Shown: positions 53,968 through 62,999 of the stretch, piece after piece | Layout of the letters: every line of letters starts with the position of its first letter | Position numbering within the stretch: position 1 is the first letter of the stretch | Assembly: GCA_048370855.1 (NCBI GenBank) | Contig: DBGEOK010000119.1 | Span: 81,314-145,313 of the forward strand | Length of the DNA: 64,000 bases | Source: Limiplasma sp048370855 | GTDB taxonomy: Bacteria > Bacillota > Clostridia > Christensenellales > Aristaeellaceae | Direction of reading: 5' to 3' | The notes under the pieces: model-generated | The model's database searches: none | What the model saw: the letters and a program-made list of their open reading frames with translations, nothing else | Told to the model about the DNA's origin: nothing | Program-made: the position numbers and the translations under genes

Positions 53968-54792
53968 GTGGACCGCATCCGTCGTAATGAACGTATGGCG
54001 GTTTTGACGAGAGTGCTGACCGGCTCGCCAAACCGTATTTTTACCCTTTCTCATTTCTGCGAGCTTTTTGGCGCGGCCAAGTCGACGCTGAGCGAGGATA
54101 TTGATATCCTGCGGGATGTATTCGAGCGGTTCGGACTTGGCAAACTGGATACTGTGACCGGAGCCGCCGGAGGCGTGCGCTTCCGCTCCTGCATGCCGAT
54201 GGAGGAGGCGCTAGAGTTTCTAAGCGGGCTCTGCGTAGAGCTCTGCTCGCCGTCGAGGCTTTTGCCGGGCGGGTTTTTGTACCTGAGCGACATCCTGAGC
54301 ATGCCGGAAATCGTCGGCAAAATGGGAACGATTATCGCCGGACAATTTTACGACGCCGCGCCGGACTTTGTGCTGACGATGGAAACCAAGGGGATTCCGG
54401 TCGCGCTGGCCGCCGCCAAGGCGCTGGGCGTGCCGCTGGTTATTGCCAGGCGTTCCAGCAAGGTGTACGAGGGGCCCGCGGTGAATATCAATTACCTGTC
54501 GGGGTCGTCCGGGCGTATCGAGACGATGAGCCTGAGCCGCCGGGCCGTCAGGGAGGGACAGCGCGCGTTGATCGTGGACGATTTCCTGAAGGCGGGCGGC
54601 ACCGCCCGGGGGATGATCGACCTGATGAACGAGTTCAGCGTGGCGGTGGTCGGCATGGCGTTTGTGATGGCGAAGGGAGAGCCGCAGCATAAGCGGATAC
54701 AAGGCGAGCGCGCGCTGATGGTGATGAATGTGGACGGCGAATCGCCGGATACGCTGAGCGTCAGGCCCGCGGAATGGCTTTCGCGGCCATAA
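53968..54792 (+). CDS. purR: Pur operon repressor PurR (Bacillus type)
   Basis: Predicted 274 residues, the family's usual length. An N-terminal winged helix (MDRIRRNERMAVLTRVL, then FTLSHFCELFGAAKSTLSEDI) precedes a phosphoribosyltransferase-like domain with the PRPP loop LIVDDFLKAGGTARGM. In Bacillus this protein represses purine genes and releases DNA when PRPP binds. GTG at 53968 follows AAGGAGG by 7 bp. A PurBox-like sequence lies upstream. Gene order purR-(glmU-like)-pth-mfd matches the conserved Bacillota arrangement, without spoVG, prs and ctc. Confidence 0.95.
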   Translation: MDRIRRNERMAVLTRVLTGSPNRIFTLSHFCELFGAAKSTLSEDIDILRDVFERFGLGKLDTVTGAAGGVRFRSCMPMEEALEFLSGLCVELCSPSRLLPGGFLYLSDILSMPEIVGKMGTIIAGQFYDAAPDFVLTMETKGIPVALAAAKALGVPLVIARRSSKVYEGPAVNINYLSGSSGRIETMSLSRRAVREGQRALIVDDFLKAGGTARGMIDLMNEFSVAVVGMAFVMAKGEPQHKRIQGERALMVMNVDGESPDTLSVRPAEWLSRP

Positions 54793-54827
54793 GGATTGAA
54801 CGCTGGGGAAAGAAAGGGTTAGGGATC

Positions 54828-55943
54828 ATGAGACGGATCGGTTGGATAACGGAGGGAAATGCGTTTGCAAAAAAGCCCTTGCTTGGCATGCCGTGCGACG
54901 CTTATGTGAGGAAGGCGCTGGCCGAGTGGGGGGCGGAACCTGTGGAGAGCGGGGCGCTGCCCGGCGAGGTGGAAACGGCTCTGATAGCGCGCGGAGACGT
55001 GCCCGCCATGACCGGGGCGGCGCTCGAGGCGCTGGCGCGCGGCGCGCGGGAGCGCCCATGCGTGCTGGTCGGGCCGGACAGCCGAACGCCTCTGGCCTTG
55101 GCGCTCAACGCGGAGGCGCTGGCGCTGGCGGTTGACGGCGGGCCGTCGCTGCCGACGGTGGGGGAAGCCGTGGAACGGCTCAACAGCCGGGGTGTCGCCC
55201 CCCGGGTATGCAGGGACGGACAGGCGGACGCCTGCCTGCCCGTGACCGACGCCAAGAGCTACGCGGAGGCGTTTGGAATGCTGAACCGCGTCAATATTGG
55301 GCGGCAGCAGGATAACGGCGTGCTGATTCTGGACCCGGAGCGCACCGTGATCGAGGGGGACGTAACCATCGGCGAGGGCACGGTTGTTTATGCGGGCAAC
55401 ACCCTGCAGGGCGCTACATCCATCGGCCGGGACTGTGTGCTGTACCCCAACAACCGTATGCAAAACGCCATTGTGGGAGACGGGACGACGGTGGAAAGCA
55501 GCGTGCTGCTGGACTGCCAAATCGGCTCGGGCGCCACGGTAGGGCCTTACGCCTATTTACGGCCTCAGTCCCGCATTGGCGACCGTTGCCGGATTGGGGA
55601 CTTTGTGGAGGTCAAAAACAGCTCCATCGGGGACGGCACAAAGGTTTCCCACCTTACCTACGTAGGCGACAGCGATTTGGGCAGGGAGATTAACCTGGGG
55701 TGCGGCGTGGTGTTTGTCAATTATGACGGGAAGACAAAGAACCGCTCCCAAGTGGAGGACCACGCCTTTATCGGATGCAATTGCAACCTTGTCGCGCCCG
55801 TGCATATTGGAAAGAACGCCTATCTGGCCGCCGGAAGCACCGTCGCGGAGGACGTCCCCGAGGACGCGCTGTTCATCGCGCGTTCGCGCGGCGTTGTCAA
55901 GGAGGGCTGGGTGAAGCGGCGCAAGGAAGCCGGCAAGCTGTAA
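54828..55943 (+). CDS. GlmU-like left-handed beta-helix acyltransferase with eroded nucleotidyltransferase half
   Basis: Predicted 371 residues, against about 455 for GlmU. The C-terminal ~225 residues are a convincing GlmU acetyltransferase domain: GVLILDPERTVIEGDVTIGEG, hexapeptide repeats, RIGDFVEVKNSSIGDG, the catalytic-type His in KVSHLTYVGDSDLG, and GCGVVFVNYDGKTKNRS. The N-terminal ~150 residues match the GlmU pyrophosphorylase domain only loosely: the LAAGxGTRM signature is replaced by WITEGNAFAKKPLLGMP. The protein probably keeps acetylation but not uridylyltransfer. It occupies the glmU position after purR. Whether a full GlmU exists elsewhere, or another protein supplies the uridylyl step, cannot be told from here. 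ATG at 54828 follows AAAGGGTTAGGG. Confidence 0.8.
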   Translation: MRRIGWITEGNAFAKKPLLGMPCDAYVRKALAEWGAEPVESGALPGEVETALIARGDVPAMTGAALEALARGARERPCVLVGPDSRTPLALALNAEALALAVDGGPSLPTVGEAVERLNSRGVAPRVCRDGQADACLPVTDAKSYAEAFGMLNRVNIGRQQDNGVLILDPERTVIEGDVTIGEGTVVYAGNTLQGATSIGRDCVLYPNNRMQNAIVGDGTTVESSVLLDCQIGSGATVGPYAYLRPQSRIGDRCRIGDFVEVKNSSIGDGTKVSHLTYVGDSDLGREINLGCGVVFVNYDGKTKNRSQVEDHAFIGCNCNLVAPVHIGKNAYLAAGSTVAEDVPEDALFIARSRGVVKEGWVKRRKEAGKL

Positions 55944-56027
55944 GCCGGCGGATTTGCCGATCCAAAAGGCGCACGCGGGCGGATTTCAGGCTGTCCCATG
56001 TTCCCGCGTTCGCGGCTGGAGCGCTCG

Positions 56028-56115
56028 GGAACGTTGGGAGGGGCGGCCTCCCAAGCCCGCCGCATCAAGGCTTTACGCTTGGGAATCCCTTTTTTGGGCC
56101 GCGTTCACGGCCCAA
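56028..56115 (-). repeat. Dispersed intergenic repeat, inverted copy
   Basis: On the minus strand it reads TTGGGCCGTGAACGCGGCCC, AAAAAAGGGATTCCCAAGCG, GCGGCGGGCTTGGGAGG and ends CTCCCAACGTTCCC, matching 44771-44860 throughout. The middle hairpin is altered. Confidence 0.7.
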
Positions 56116-56177
56116 GCATAGTGGCCAAGGTTGACGAAGGGAAGCGCGCCGGAACGGGCGCGCGGCCCGCGGCCGCC

Positions 56178-56200
56178 TCAGGCCATTGAAAAAGCCCGCC
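56178..56200 (+). repeat. Short dispersed motif, second copy
   Basis: TCAGGCCATTGAAAAAGCCC followed by GCC, sharing AAAAAGCCCGCC with the 63606 copy and the TCAGGC start with all copies. Confidence 0.45.
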
Positions 56201-56394
56201 TGACTTTTAAAACTGCCAGGGCGGAAGCTGCCCGCCCGGCCGCCGTGCGCGGCGAGAGTGCCGGAGCCGTTGCCGACCGCAGGTGATCCGGGCGATACGA
56301 TTCCATTTGGAGGGCCGGTTCCTCCCAAGCGCTCTGTAAAGAGGTCGGTCTGAAACGGCTTTGGCGGGAGACGTTCGACGCCGTCAGGTTGGGC

Positions 56395-56424
56395 TTGCAA
56401 CGTGGCGGGGCGGTATGCTACAAT
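56395..56424 (+). promoter_or_regulatory. Promoter of pth-mfd
   Basis: TTGCAA, 18 bp, TACAAT, about 105 bp before the pth ATG. Confidence 0.65.
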
Positions 56425-56528
56425 ACAAAAGCCACAGCGGGGGCGGCATTGGCCGTCCTCGCCAAAGCTCGTTTGCGCGAAAACGCCCGACCGGGCGCCG
56501 CGCCTAAAAGCAATGGGAGGAGAGCGCT

Positions 56529-57146
56529 ATGTATTTAATCGTCGGCCTGGGAAACCCGGGTTCCCAATACGCGCATACGCGCCATAACGTTGGCTTTGAC
56601 GTGGTGGAGGTTTTGGCCGGGAGGCTGGGCGTCGGCATCACGCGCGGGAAGGAAGGCGCTTTGGTCGGCGAGTGCTTTGTCCAGGGTCAAAAAACGTTGC
56701 TCGCCCTTCCTCAGACGTATATGAACGTAAGCGGCCAGGCGGTTGCCGGGCTGGTTCGCTGGTATCGGATCGAGATAAACAACCTGCTGGTGATTTATGA
56801 CGATATTGATTTGCCGCAGGGCAGCGTGCGCATACGGCCCAACGGAAGCGCCGGTACGCACAACGGCATGCGCAGCGTGGTTGGCGAGCTGGGAACCGAC
56901 CGGTTTCCGAGAATCCGGGTAGGGGTGGGCGAGAGGCCCCCCGGCTGGGAGCTGGCGGATTGGGTGCTAAGCCGGTATCAGACGCCCGAGGAGCGCGAGG
57001 CGGCACGCGCGGCCTATGAGCGGGCCGCGGACGCCGCGGTCGAATACGTTCAAAACGGTATTGAAAGCGCCATGTGCAAGTATAATACCAAAAAGCAAAA
57101 AAAGCCGAAGCTTCCCACGGAAGCCGGAAAAGGAGAGGCCGAATGA
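56529..57146 (+). CDS. pth: Peptidyl-tRNA hydrolase
   Basis: Predicted 205 residues; it recycles peptidyl-tRNAs released from ribosomes. Starts MYLIVGLGNPGSQYAHTRHNVGF with the catalytic His19, followed by PQTYMNVSGQAV and VIYDDIDLP with the conserved Asp, and GSAGTHNGMRSV. A Lys-rich C-terminal tail (KYNTKKQKKPK) extends a little beyond the usual end. ATG with GGGAGGAG upstream. The stop codon overlaps the mfd start (ATGA), so translation of the two is coupled. Confidence 0.97.
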   Translation: MYLIVGLGNPGSQYAHTRHNVGFDVVEVLAGRLGVGITRGKEGALVGECFVQGQKTLLALPQTYMNVSGQAVAGLVRWYRIEINNLLVIYDDIDLPQGSVRIRPNGSAGTHNGMRSVVGELGTDRFPRIRVGVGERPPGWELADWVLSRYQTPEEREAARAAYERAADAAVEYVQNGIESAMCKYNTKKQKKPKLPTEAGKGEAE

Positions 57147-60100
57147 ACGAAGGCCTGTTTACCGCCTATGCGAAGCTGCCGGAATGGAAAAAGCTGACAG
57201 AGCTGCTGAAAAGCGCGGGGTGCGCCGCGCTGTACGAGGTGGCGGAGGGAGAACGCCCCTTTATGGCCGCGGCGCTCGCGCGGCAGACCGGACGCCCGGT
57301 GGCGCTGGTTGCGCCGACGGAGCTGATAGCGCAGAAGCACGCCCAGGACATTGAACGGCTGACGGGAGAGAGCTGCGCGCTGCTGCCGGCCCGGGATATT
57401 CAGTTTAGCCGCGCCGCCGCGAGCCGCGAGAGCACCTGGCAGCGCATACAGGTGCTGGACAGCCTGGTAAACGGTAAAACGCGCGTGCTGTGCGCCAGCG
57501 TGGACAGCCTGCTTGACCGGTGCGTTCAGCCGGCGCGCTTCCGGGCCGCGGTTTTGACCTTGGCGGAAGGCGAGCGTCACGCGCCCGACAGGCTGATGGC
57601 CGCGCTGATCGGCAACGGCTATGAACGCGTGCCCATGGTGGAGGGCAGGGGGCAATGCGCCATGCGCGGGTCCATTTTGGACGTTTTCCCGTCCAATGCC
57701 GCGGACGCCGTTCGGATCGAGTTTTTTGACGACGAAATCGACAGCATCCGCCGCTTCGATTGCATCAGCCAGAGAAGCATTGCCCGCATCAAGGGCGTGC
57801 GCCTTGCGCCGGCCACCGAATGCCTGATTGACGACGACGCCGCGGCCGCCGAGAGGCTGAAGGCCGCCGTGGAGGCCGGGGCCGGTCATGCGATGGACGG
57901 ACGCGAGGAGGAGAAGGGGCGCGCGGAACCGCCGGACGACGGAGAGCTCCCGTCGCTGGACGCCTTTCTATCCGGGCTGGACGCGCTGGAAATGACGGAG
58001 GATATGCTTGCCACAGGCGCGGAAAAGACGGAAGACCGCCCCATTTCAGAAACGGAGCTGGCCTGGAAGCGGCATTTGGACGATGTGGACCGCGTCCGGG
58101 CGGGCCAGAGCATCCGCACCGCGCCGATGTGGATGAACGTGTTGTGTGAAAACACCGTGCTGGCAACCGAGTATCTGGAAAATCCCATCATTCTGTGCGA
58201 CCGGCCGGATCAGTATCCGGCAAGGCTCAAAGCGCGGGAGGCGGAGTTTGCGGAGGCCTATGAGGACGCCCGCCTGCGCGGCGACGCGTTTGACGCGCAA
58301 AAGGAGCTTCGATACCGCTATGACGACCTGCTGAACGATTGGGAAACGCGGTCGGTCGCCGTATTCACGGATATGCGCGGCAGCCTTGGGAGGCTGAAGC
58401 CGGCGGAGGCGATCGCCATTGGATCGCAGTCCCCCATGCCGTACCAAAGCCGCCTGGCTCCCCTTTGCGAGGACATCGCCAAATGGAAGGAAGAAGGCTG
58501 CGCCGTCATCCTGCTGACAGGCGGAGAGGCGCGGGGGAGAAGGCTGCAAAAAGCGCTGGGGGAACAAGGCGTGCCTTCCTCCTACGCGGAAAGCCTGGAC
58601 GGCAACCTGATTGTGCGCGAGACGATATTGCTGCCGGTAACGTACAGCAAGGGCTTTCTTCATCCGGCGGCCGGTCTTTGCGTTGTCAGCGATACGGATA
58701 TTTACGGTACGGCTTATCAGCGCGCGCGCCGGAAACAGAACGCGGGAGAACGGATCGCGTCTTTTACGGACCTGAAGACGGGCGACTATGTGGTGCATGA
58801 TCTGCACGGCGTGGGCTTGTACCAGGGCGTCGTGCAGATGGAAAACGACGGCGTCAAGCGCGACTATCTGCTGATCCAGTACGCGGGCAACGATAAGCTG
58901 TATGTTCCGGCGGACCAGTTTGACCGGGTCCAGAAGTTTATTGGGGCCGAGCATGCCGCGCCGAAGCTGAACCGCCTGGGCGGGGCGGAGTGGGAAAAGC
59001 AGAAAAGCCGCGTGAAGGCGGGCCTGAAAAAGCTGGCCTTCGACCTTGCGGAGCTGTACGCCAGGCGCGCCAGGAACACGGGCTATGCCTTCAGCCATGA
59101 CAATCCCTGGCGGCAGGAGTTTGAGGACATGTTTCCCTATGAGCTGACCGCCGACCAGCAGCAGTGCGTGGCGCAGATCGAGGCGGATATGGAGAGCCCG
59201 CGCAATATGGACCGCCTGCTTTGCGGCGACGTAGGGTACGGCAAGACCGAGGTGGCGCTGCGCGCGGCGTTCAAGGCTGTGGTGGAGGGCAAGCAGGTCG
59301 CCATCCTCGCCCCTACGACCATTTTGGTCCAGCAGCATTATCATACGATTAAGAAGCGTTTTTCCGGTTTTCCCGTCAAGTGCGATATGCTCAGCCGCTT
59401 CCGCACTCCAAAGGAGCAAAAGGAAATTTTGCGGAAGCTGAAAGAGGGAGAGCTTGATTTGGTGGTAGGCACGCACAGGCTGCTGGCGAAGGACGTGGCG
59501 TTTAAGGACCTGGGCCTGCTGATTGTGGACGAGGAGCACCGTTTTGGCGTCAGCCATAAGGAAAGCATCAAGAATATGAAGACGCGCGTGGACGTGCTGA
59601 CGTTGTCCGCGACCCCGATCCCCCGCACGCTGCATATGAGCATGGTCGGGATCCGCGACATGAGCCTGCTGGAAACGCCGCCGGAGGAGCGGCTGCCGGT
59701 AAAAACCTACGTGATGGAATACGACGACGGAATGATTCGAGAGGCAATCCGCCGCGAGCTGTCGCGCGGGGGGCAGGTCTACTTTCTGTATAACCGCGTG
59801 AGAAGCATCGAGCAGATGCACGATCGGCTGCAAGCCCTTGTGCCCGAGGCGCGCATCGGCATCGCGCACGGACAGATGCGTGAAAACGCGCTGGAGGACG
59901 TGATGCTGGATTTTTACGCCGGCGCGTATGACGTGCTGCTTTGCACGACCATCGTGGAAAGCGGGCTGGACGTACCCGACGCGAACACGTTGATCGTGTT
60001 TGACGCGGATCATTTCGGCCTGTCGCAGCTCTACCAGATACGGGGCCGCGTGGGCCGCAGCAACCGGCAGGCCTACGCCTATTTTACCATCCGGGGAAAC

Positions 60101-60808
60101 CGCGTGCTGTCCGAGACGGCGGAAAGGCGTCTATCCGCCATCCGGGAGTTTACGGAGTTTGGCGCCGGTTACCGCATCGCCATGCGCGACCTGGAAATCC
60201 GGGGCGCGGGCGACGTGCTGGGGCCGGAGCAGAGCGGCCACCTGAGCGCCGTCGGATACGACATGTATGTAAAGCTGATCGAGCAGGCGGTAGGCGAGGC
60301 GCGGGGCGTTGAACAGACGCCGGAGCTGGACACGCGCGTGGAGCTGCGCGTGGATGCGTACCTGCCAGAAGCCTATGTGTCGCAGGAGCAGCTCCGGGTG
60401 GAGATTTACAAGCGCATCGCCATGATTGAGGACGAGGCCGGACGTTTGGATATCGAGGAGGAGCTGATCGACCGGTTTGGAGACGTGCCGGAACCGGTCC
60501 GTAACCTCATGCGCATTGCGCAGCTTCGCGGCGTTACGCGAAAGCTGGGCATCAGCCACGTATTCCTGCGTGCCGACGGCATGCATATGCGTATCGACGA
60601 GCGTTTCATGCTCGATCCGGCGATGCTGTATGAGGCGATTACCAAGACGGATAACAGCTTGCGCTTTTCCGTGGGCAAAACCCCCGAGCTGGTTTTAGCT
60701 AAGAGCGATTTGACGGCGGAAAAGGCGCTCGCGCTTGCGATTCCCCTGCTCACCGCGGTGCATGACAGGATTGCCGCGCTGCGCGGCGGCGGGGACAAAA
60801 CAAACTAA
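57143..60808 (+). CDS. mfd: Transcription-repair coupling factor
   Basis: Predicted 1221 residues; it removes stalled RNA polymerase from lesions and recruits UvrA. N-terminal UvrB-like region (residues ~1-240, LYEVAEGERPFMAAAL and RGSILDVFPSNAADAVRIEFFDDEIDS). A charged low-complexity insertion (about 255-320, EEEKGRAEPPDDGELPS) is followed by the RNA polymerase interaction Tudor domain (TGDYVVHDLHGVGLYQGV). Helicase motifs are Walker A GDVGYGKTE, Walker B DEEHRFG, LSATPIPRT and QIRGRVGRS, and a C-terminal D7 domain ends the protein. It overlaps pth by 4 bp, as in many Bacillota. Confidence 0.97.
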   Translation: MNEGLFTAYAKLPEWKKLTELLKSAGCAALYEVAEGERPFMAAALARQTGRPVALVAPTELIAQKHAQDIERLTGESCALLPARDIQFSRAAASRESTWQRIQVLDSLVNGKTRVLCASVDSLLDRCVQPARFRAAVLTLAEGERHAPDRLMAALIGNGYERVPMVEGRGQCAMRGSILDVFPSNAADAVRIEFFDDEIDSIRRFDCISQRSIARIKGVRLAPATECLIDDDAAAAERLKAAVEAGAGHAMDGREEEKGRAEPPDDGELPSLDAFLSGLDALEMTEDMLATGAEKTEDRPISETELAWKRHLDDVDRVRAGQSIRTAPMWMNVLCENTVLATEYLENPIILCDRPDQYPARLKAREAEFAEAYEDARLRGDAFDAQKELRYRYDDLLNDWETRSVAVFTDMRGSLGRLKPAEAIAIGSQSPMPYQSRLAPLCEDIAKWKEEGCAVILLTGGEARGRRLQKALGEQGVPSSYAESLDGNLIVRETILLPVTYSKGFLHPAAGLCVVSDTDIYGTAYQRARRKQNAGERIASFTDLKTGDYVVHDLHGVGLYQGVVQMENDGVKRDYLLIQYAGNDKLYVPADQFDRVQKFIGAEHAAPKLNRLGGAEWEKQKSRVKAGLKKLAFDLAELYARRARNTGYAFSHDNPWRQEFEDMFPYELTADQQQCVAQIEADMESPRNMDRLLCGDVGYGKTEVALRAAFKAVVEGKQVAILAPTTILVQQHYHTIKKRFSGFPVKCDMLSRFRTPKEQKEILRKLKEGELDLVVGTHRLLAKDVAFKDLGLLIVDEEHRFGVSHKESIKNMKTRVDVLTLSATPIPRTLHMSMVGIRDMSLLETPPEERLPVKTYVMEYDDGMIREAIRRELSRGGQVYFLYNRVRSIEQMHDRLQALVPEARIGIAHGQMRENALEDVMLDFYAGAYDVLLCTTIVESGLDVPDANTLIVFDADHFGLSQLYQIRGRVGRSNRQAYAYFTIRGNRVLSETAERRLSAIREFTEFGAGYRIAMRDLEIRGAGDVLGPEQSGHLSAVGYDMYVKLIEQAVGEARGVEQTPELDTRVELRVDAYLPEAYVSQEQLRVEIYKRIAMIEDEAGRLDIEEELIDRFGDVPEPVRNLMRIAQLRGVTRKLGISHVFLRADGMHMRIDERFMLDPAMLYEAITKTDNSLRFSVGKTPELVLAKSDLTAEKALALAIPLLTAVHDRIAALRGGGDKTN

Positions 60809-60864
60809 CGCGGGGCAAGGAGCGCTGAACGCGCCGCGCAACCGGGAACGCCGAAGACGTTTTG

Positions 60865-62466
60865 TCAGGCTTCGCTTGCGAGACGATGCGTTTCCGTTTT
60901 TGCGCGTTGTGCGGACGATGGCTTTTGTTGAATACGGACGCTCCTCTTCCGAAAGGCGGCGTAACGCTTTGCGAGGTTCTCCAGCCCGATCATGGCGAGA
61001 ACGACGAAGATCGGCGCATACACGAAAAGATATCGCGGCCAGACCTCGACGAGCAGCAGATAGAAGGTCACGCCCAGCAAGGCCAGAGCCAGGATGGGGA
61101 CGACCGGATGCGCCCGACGGTCAAAAACCGCGGCTACGGCGCATAGCAGGAGCACGGCAAGCCATACGGCTTGCTGGATTGTCGCATACACCCCGTTCAG
61201 GGAGCCGTTCGTAAAATAGATGGAGCGCAGGAAGGAGGAAAGAGCGTCCGTTCTGGAGGGAATTTCAATCTCAAGCAAGCTTTTATTAGAAGCGAAGGTC
61301 CCGTCCGCATAGGCTTTAAACGCTTTGACGGCGAAGAAATGAAGGGTTTCTCCCGGCGTTCTGGAAGCGAGGCGTTCCCAGGCCTTTTGCAAATTGGCCT
61401 GCCTGCGTTCGGAAAGCGTTGGGAAGGAGGAGGAAAAAGCCACGTCCTCAGGCGAGTGTCCGCCGTAGGTATTTCCATTCATACCCATCATCAAATAATG
61501 CGTTTCGCTTAGCTGCTCTTGCGGCGTCGCGCTGCCGGCAACCAGCGTTGTAGCCGCATTCTGCCAAAGCGCCGAGGGGATCGCACCCAGCATAATCGCC
61601 GCAAAAACAACCCCAAGCCGTTTGAATTGGGCTTTTAAGGGTTCACGCTTCGCCAGCGCCCGAAACGAGCCGATCATGATGAAGGCGATCATTAAAATCA
61701 AGACCGACGGCTTCAGGGTGGCGCCAAAACAACAAAGCAAGGAAATCAGCAGCCATTTGGGAAAGGAGGGAAGCCTGCAAAGAAACACGTAAAGGGCAAG
61801 CACCGGAAACAGGATGGCGCAGGTATCGGTATAGGGTACGGACATATAGGGAGACAGGGCAATCCACACGGTGGACAGCGCGGCGGTGAAAACGCCAGCC
61901 GCCCCGCTTTTGGTAAGCTTGCGGACGCATAGAACGGTTAGAAAGCAGGTAATGTTTAACATAAAGGTGCCGGTATATGGAAGCAGCGCATAGGGAACGG
62001 AGAGCTTCAGACCTTCCCCAACCCAGAGAATTGCCGACAGCAGCACGGTGAGCGGCGCATTATTTGGGCAAAGACGAAAATAATCGGCGTTTTTAACCGC
62101 CTCGCCACGCGCAAGATTTTCTGCCGCGCGATAGCAGGATTCCACATCCCAACCGGCATAGAACCAGGTGCTCCGCGTAATGATGAGCTGCGCCGCAAGC
62201 AACGCTAAAAAATAGAGGGAATAGCGCCATACCGGGGAAGGACGCTTTGGGGTAGAACGCGATAGAAGCAGCGTGCCAACGATGACGAACCCCAGCGCGG
62301 CTGGCAGCAGCGCGAGGTTGGACAGCAAGCTAAAATTTTGATAAGCATGGCCGAACGCTTCCTGTGCGAAAAGGAGGATGCCGATGATAAAAAAAAGCGC
62401 CGCGCCTGTTACAATGGAAAAAAAGGATGGAAGGGCATGCCAGAACCGACGCTCTCCCCGTTTCAA
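60865..62466 (-). CDS. Polytopic GT-C/ArnT-like membrane glycosyltransferase
   Basis: Predicted 533 residues with about 11 membrane helices and a short Lys/Arg-rich C terminus. The first outer loop holds TWFYAGWDVESCYRAAENLA with the acidic pair expected for GT-C enzymes, and a re-entrant-like PNNAPLTVLL segment follows. An extracellular middle loop contains THYLMMGMNGNTYGGHSPED. TTG at 62466 is chosen because AAAGGAGGG precedes it by 8 bp and the charged LKRGERR fits before the first helix. It is a fifth protein of GT-C type in the window but from a different subfamily than the two paralogous pairs. Acceptor unknown. Confidence 0.7.
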   Translation of the reverse strand: MKRGERRFWHALPSFFSIVTGAALFFIIGILLFAQEAFGHAYQNFSLLSNLALLPAALGFVIVGTLLLSRSTPKRPSPVWRYSLYFLALLAAQLIITRSTWFYAGWDVESCYRAAENLARGEAVKNADYFRLCPNNAPLTVLLSAILWVGEGLKLSVPYALLPYTGTFMLNITCFLTVLCVRKLTKSGAAGVFTAALSTVWIALSPYMSVPYTDTCAILFPVLALYVFLCRLPSFPKWLLISLLCCFGATLKPSVLILMIAFIMIGSFRALAKREPLKAQFKRLGVVFAAIMLGAIPSALWQNAATTLVAGSATPQEQLSETHYLMMGMNGNTYGGHSPEDVAFSSSFPTLSERRQANLQKAWERLASRTPGETLHFFAVKAFKAYADGTFASNKSLLEIEIPSRTDALSSFLRSIYFTNGSLNGVYATIQQAVWLAVLLLCAVAAVFDRRAHPVVPILALALLGVTFYLLLVEVWPRYLFVYAPIFVVLAMIGLENLAKRYAAFRKRSVRIQQKPSSAQRAKTETHRLASEA

Positions 62467-62547
62467 GAGCCACACCCTCCTTTGTAAAAACGGCTCGGGA
62501 TAACAAACCTTCCGCCAAAAACAAAACGGGCAAAAGCTCGCCTTTGG

Positions 62548-62902
62548 GTTGCTACCGGCGCGGTCGTAAGCCGAGTTCTGTCGTTGGACGATCATCTATC
62601 TAGGCCGCGCGTTGCCGCGCGGCTCCAGCGATCTCTTTAGGAGCACGACGGGCCGCCGTATCGCTCCTGGTCGGATCTTGCATCGGGTGGGGTTTACAGC
62701 GCGCGCTTGTCGCCAAGGCGCGGGTGAGCTCTTGCCTCGCCTTTCCATCCTTACCCCGCGCTGCCATGCAGACGCGGGGCGGTTTCTTTCTGTTGCACTT
62801 TCCTTGAAGTCGCCTTCACCGGCCGTTAGCCGGCACCCTGCCCTGCGATGCTCGGACTTTCCTCATGGCCTTCGCCACGCGATCGCCTGGCCGCCCGGTA
62901 GC
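62548..62902 (-). ncRNA. rnpB: RNase P RNA, class A
   Basis: Minus strand of about 355 nt. Hallmarks: GAGGAAAGTCCGAGC near the 5' part, GCAGGGCAGGGTGCCGGCTAA, GGAAAGTGCAACAGAAAG (P4/J region) and ACAGAACTCGGCTTA near the 3' end. The ends pair through GCTACCGG/CCGGTAGC to form P1. It is the catalytic RNA that matures tRNA 5' ends. It has its own TTGACA promoter and a T-rich tract after the 3' end (minus TTTTG...TTTTGTTTTT near 62522-62537). Confidence 0.95.
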
Positions 62903-62908
62903 GGCAAC

Positions 62909-62937
62909 AGCGTAGCACGAAAGCGGAGGCTTGTCAA
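62909..62937 (-). promoter_or_regulatory. Promoter of rnpB
   Basis: Minus strand TTGACA, 17 bp, TACGCT; start point predicted near 62902, at the RNA 5' end. Confidence 0.75.
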
Positions 62938-62940
62938 GCC

Positions 62941-62969
62941 TTGCGGGCCAGGCGCGCCTGTGTTATAAT
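62941..62969 (+). promoter_or_regulatory. Promoter of the Cys-rich CxxCG protein gene
   Basis: TTGCGG, 17 bp, TATAAT, only 30 bp before the ATG at 63000 and back to back with the rnpB promoter. Confidence 0.75.
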
Positions 62970-62999
62970 GAAGTATCTGATGCGACCGAGGTGGAAGCG

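Larger units (their letters stand above)
55944..56394. other. Intergenic region holding repeats, no gene
   Basis: Between the glmU-like gene and pth. It contains half of the short motif (TCAGGCTGTC at 55986), an inverted copy of the dispersed repeat (56028-56115) and one further short motif (56178-56200). No coding frame is supported. Confidence 0.6.

Noticed and set aside
39902..56115. CRISPR array made of the dispersed repeats
   Set aside because: Copies are hundreds to thousands of bases apart, differ in orientation and length, and have no regular spacers or cas genes.
58046..60013. 655-codon minus-strand frame opposite mfd
   Set aside because: Shadow of mfd; His/Arg/Leu-rich antisense translation.
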